A stretch of 17,700 bases of DNA from contig DATKOK010000029.1 of the NCBI GenBank assembly GCA_035524675.1, positions 1-17,700 of the forward strand, given 5' to 3'. Shown here piece by piece: positions 15,575-17,700 of this stretch. The first letter of the stretch is position 1, and each line of letters opens with the position of its first letter. Source of the DNA: FEN-987 sp035524675 (GTDB taxonomy: Archaea > Thermoproteota > Bathyarchaeia > 40CM-2-53-6). The notes beneath the pieces are model-generated. The model was not told where the DNA came from. It did not search any database and saw nothing but the letters and a program-made list of their open reading frames with translations. A program made the position numbers and the translations under genes.

Positions 15575-15633
15575 GAACGTTCTATTGACGGCAATTCAAT
15601 TCAGATACCGATGAAAGCGGAGCCAAGCTGAGG

Positions 15634-17370
15634 TTGAAAACCAAACTGTTTCTTTCGTGCTTATTCGTGGCTCTCATTTTAGGACTCGTCGCCCCGCATG
15701 CTTCAGCCACGGCTGCTATACCGCGTACGACTCCTCCTGCGGGACTGGCAATTGAGATTCAGAGAACTATTTCAACGGGCCAATTCGGGGTTACCCACAT
15801 CAGTGACATGTTCAACTTAACGAATAATGGGACTGAGTCAGCATCATTCCTGGATATCGGATTCCTCAATCAGTATCGAAGCGATTTCTATTATGTGTCA
15901 GCGTCGGACAACCTAGGCAGGACGCTGTCGATTGATGCAAACGTTAATTCAACCTCCGATTTCTACTGGTTACGGGTCCATTTCGCGCAGGATCTTGGCG
16001 CCGGCAAATCGTACAAGTTCACGGTAACGTCCTTATTCGACAATCTGATCGGCGTGGTCGGGACAGGTTTCGAATACAACTTTACGGCTGCTCCGGTGCT
16101 CACGCAGGATGCGCTATTGGCAAATGTTACGCTGCTTGCTCCGCAGGACTCGTCTTTCGTCACGATACCGAACACTACGTACGTGACGACTCGTGTGGGC
16201 GGATATCCGGCGTTAGTGAACACGTATAAGCCGTGGAAGGCCTACTCGACGGAAACTTTCTACGGGCCGTTCCGGTCGGTAACTCAGCAGTTGATTACGG
16301 TGACCTCTGCTGAACGTGACATAATAATCGGAAGGGATGGGTCGCTGAGCGTGCAGGACAGTTATGCGCTATACAATCCTTCGATCGCGTTGAGCAGCCT
16401 GGCTCTCACGCTGCCCGACGGCGCGAATAACATTATGGCCAGTGATCCTGTCGGTACGATGTGGGCCTCTCCTCAGAATCCCGGAGCACCCTACCAAGTG
16501 ACCGTCACACCCAGATATGGCACGTTCAAGGGGAACGAGAATTTCAACTTCACATTAACCTACAATCTGCCGCCGTCAGAATATCTTAAGCAGACGAGTT
16601 GGTGGGGAGGGTACAACCTTACAATAGCCATGTTCAACGATAATGAAGACCTGCTTATACCCCAAGCAACAATCAGAATCATAACGCCAGGAGGGATCAC
16701 CCTAGGAAATCTCAAGCTCCCATCACAATCACCAATCACTCCACCCTTCAATGTCAGCGCGGACTACCGTACAATCGCCATAGGTTCTGTTACAAGTCTC
16801 AATAATCTGACATTCGGCTTGGCCGTCAAATATCTGCCGTTCTGGTCTGCCGTTCGAGCATTACCGTGGATCTTCACGGTAGAGATACTTGTCTTTGCAG
16901 CAGTCATCGTTACCAAGTATAGGCGTGGCCCGGAACTCTCGGTGCCTGTCCCCGTGGAACGCCTGAGAGAGTTCGTCAGCCTTTACGACGAGAGGCTTGC
17001 TCTTTCGAGGGAATTAGTTTCGATGGAAGAAGATGTGAATCGAGGCAGTTTAGTCAAGCACGAGTTCAGAAGACGGAGTAAGGTTGTCGACCTTCGTCTC
17101 GATGAGATTAACAAGTCCCTCATGGAAGTAAAATCGGAACTCCGTCTGGTAAGCCAGCGATACGATGAGCTAATCAGACGCATTGATAGGGCGGAAGCGG
17201 AGGCCGAGGCCTCTCATGCCAGCACTGAACAGGTTCGAAATCAATACCGCACCGGCAAGATCACGCGAGAAACCTTTGACACAGTAATGAATGATATATC
17301 GAAACGCATCGACAGGGCAGAGTCGGTCGTAGAGACGATACTTATCACGCTAAGGGAAGAAGCAAGGTAG
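15634..17370 (+). CDS. Ribophorin I (OST1)-like membrane glycoprotein
   Basis: 578 residues, close to human ribophorin I (607). Residues 1-26 are a signal peptide (MKTK, hydrophobic core, ASA). The extracellular part (27-410) shows the ribophorin I blocks in order: 'YGPFRSV' (210-216); 'RDIIIGRDGSLSVQDSY' (228-244), matching R-x-I-E-x-S-H-W-G-N-I-x-V-E-E; 'TLPDGANNIMASDPVG' (259-274); 'VTPRYGTFKG' (291-300), matching I-R-P-R-F-P-L-F-G-G; 'YNLPPSEYL' (310-318), matching YNLPSYEYL; and 'IPQATIRIITPGG' (342-354). One membrane segment follows (about 410-427), then a ~150-residue cytosolic coiled-coil tail (440-578), as in the eukaryotic protein. About ten N-x-S/T sequons lie in the outer part. 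In eukaryotes OST1 is an accessory subunit of oligosaccharyltransferase; a similar role here is inference. TTG start: only start in frame after an upstream TGA, GGAG 11 bases before. Confidence 0.75.
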   Translation: MKTKLFLSCLFVALILGLVAPHASATAAIPRTTPPAGLAIEIQRTISTGQFGVTHISDMFNLTNNGTESASFLDIGFLNQYRSDFYYVSASDNLGRTLSIDANVNSTSDFYWLRVHFAQDLGAGKSYKFTVTSLFDNLIGVVGTGFEYNFTAAPVLTQDALLANVTLLAPQDSSFVTIPNTTYVTTRVGGYPALVNTYKPWKAYSTETFYGPFRSVTQQLITVTSAERDIIIGRDGSLSVQDSYALYNPSIALSSLALTLPDGANNIMASDPVGTMWASPQNPGAPYQVTVTPRYGTFKGNENFNFTLTYNLPPSEYLKQTSWWGGYNLTIAMFNDNEDLLIPQATIRIITPGGITLGNLKLPSQSPITPPFNVSADYRTIAIGSVTSLNNLTFGLAVKYLPFWSAVRALPWIFTVEILVFAAVIVTKYRRGPELSVPVPVERLREFVSLYDERLALSRELVSMEEDVNRGSLVKHEFRRRSKVVDLRLDEINKSLMEVKSELRLVSQRYDELIRRIDRAEAEAEASHASTEQVRNQYRTGKITRETFDTVMNDISKRIDRAESVVETILITLREEAR

Positions 17371-17381
17371 CATCCTACCTT
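17364..17381 (+). repeat. Hairpin at the stop codon of the ribophorin-like gene
   Basis: AAGGTAG-CATC-CTACCTT: seven-base perfect arms and a four-base loop, with the TAG stop in the left arm. A second inverted repeat follows directly: ATAGAG (17382-17387) and CTCTAT (17403-17408), loop 15. Neither has a following T-run, so a terminator is not indicated. Confidence 0.4.
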
Positions 17382-17429
17382 ATAGAGAACCGGGTAGCTT
17401 TGCTCTATCCGGAGTAGCCAGGGTCCGTA

Positions 17430-17700
17430 ATGAGTCAGGTCGAGATCGAAGAACTCGAGTCATGGGTTCGACAGACGTTAGAGTCTAAGATCACACAGGC
17501 TGAGCGAGAACGGGACAAGCTGCTTTCAGACATAACGAAAGCCGTGAATGCCCTTCCTGATTATTGTCACCAATTAGCTAAGAAAGCGGAACAGGACATG
17601 GAAACAAAACATGAGAATAGAGCTCAGTTCAAAGCTGCCAAAGCACTGAGCAGGCTCACCTCGGTAATTGCTGACATGTGCAAATCAGTTAACCTCCCTA
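17430..17700 (+). CDS. Unrecognised coiled-coil protein (3' end outside window)
   Basis: An ATG at 17430 opens a frame with no stop to the window end (90 codons). It begins MSQVEIEELESWVRQTLESK and is rich in Glu, Lys, Arg and Gln with heptad-like spacing (ERERDKLLSDITKAV..., KKAEQDMETKHENRAQFKAAK), so mostly helical and soluble; two cysteines in the part seen. AGGG at 17420-17423 is a weak SD about six bases upstream. It follows the ribophorin-like gene by 59 bases on the same strand and is probably co-transcribed. I do not recognise the family; too little is visible to assign a role. Confidence 0.7.
   Translation, partial: MSQVEIEELESWVRQTLESKITQAERERDKLLSDITKAVNALPDYCHQLAKKAEQDMETKHENRAQFKAAKALSRLTSVIADMCKSVNLP

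Noticed and set aside
1..17700. CRISPR arrays, insertion sequences, integrase sites, prophage genes
   Set aside because: No regularly spaced repeats, transposase, integrase or terminal inverted repeats found by reading both strands; the window looks like chromosomal backbone.

Overview
This window is archaeal. It encodes both subunits of DNA topoisomerase VI, archaeal initiation factors aIF2-beta and aIF1A, a RIO1 kinase, a two-KH Dim2/Pno1-type protein, a DUF424 protein, a two-subunit glycine decarboxylase, and a TrmB-type regulator. AT-rich TATA-like elements lie at the expected distance upstream of several starts. Starts are a mix of ATG, GTG and TTG, and GGTGAT or GGAGG Shine-Dalgarno sequences match the archaeal 16S 3' end. 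Moderate GC and gene content suggest a mesophilic lineage of the TACK/Asgard side (Thaumarchaeota- or Bathyarchaeota-like), but I cannot fix the phylum by reading alone.

Layout. Bases 1-3019 (+): end of a TrmB/PLD-like regulator, an F420-type luciferase-like oxidoreductase, and a winged-helix protein fused to a KaiC-like ATPase domain whose Walker A lysine is missing. Bases 3011-8166 (-): one compact cluster in transcription order aIF2-beta, DUF424, aIF1A, RIO1, KH protein, Top6B, Top6A, with short gaps or overlaps. Bases 8303-10579 (+): methionyl-tRNA synthetase and a PHP-domain protein. Bases 10591-14674 (-): gcvPA, gcvPB, a MoaD/ThiS-like ubiquitin-fold protein and, last, a protein that looks like the C-terminal two thirds of FtsZ/tubulin without the GTP-binding half. 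Bases 14784-17700 (+): a left-handed beta-helix sugar N-acetyltransferase (WbpD/WlbB-like), a secreted and membrane-anchored protein that closely resembles eukaryotic ribophorin I (OST1), and the start of an unrecognised coiled-coil protein that runs off the window.

How the genes work together. The minus-strand cluster joins translation initiation and small-subunit maturation (aIF2-beta, aIF1A, RIO1, Dim2-like KH) to topoisomerase VI. The right end looks like a cell-surface glycosylation locus: an acetyltransferase of the kind that makes diacetamido-sugars, next to a candidate oligosaccharyltransferase accessory subunit carrying many N-glycosylation sequons.

Most interesting signals: the ribophorin I-like protein with the full eukaryotic architecture; the nucleotide-site-less FtsZ-like protein; the HTH-KaiC protein with an inactivated P-loop; and a tiny leader ORF with a perfect Shine-Dalgarno whose stop overlaps the TTG start of aIF2-beta. 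No rRNA, tRNA, CRISPR array or transposon was seen. No gene-free stretch exceeds 150 bases.
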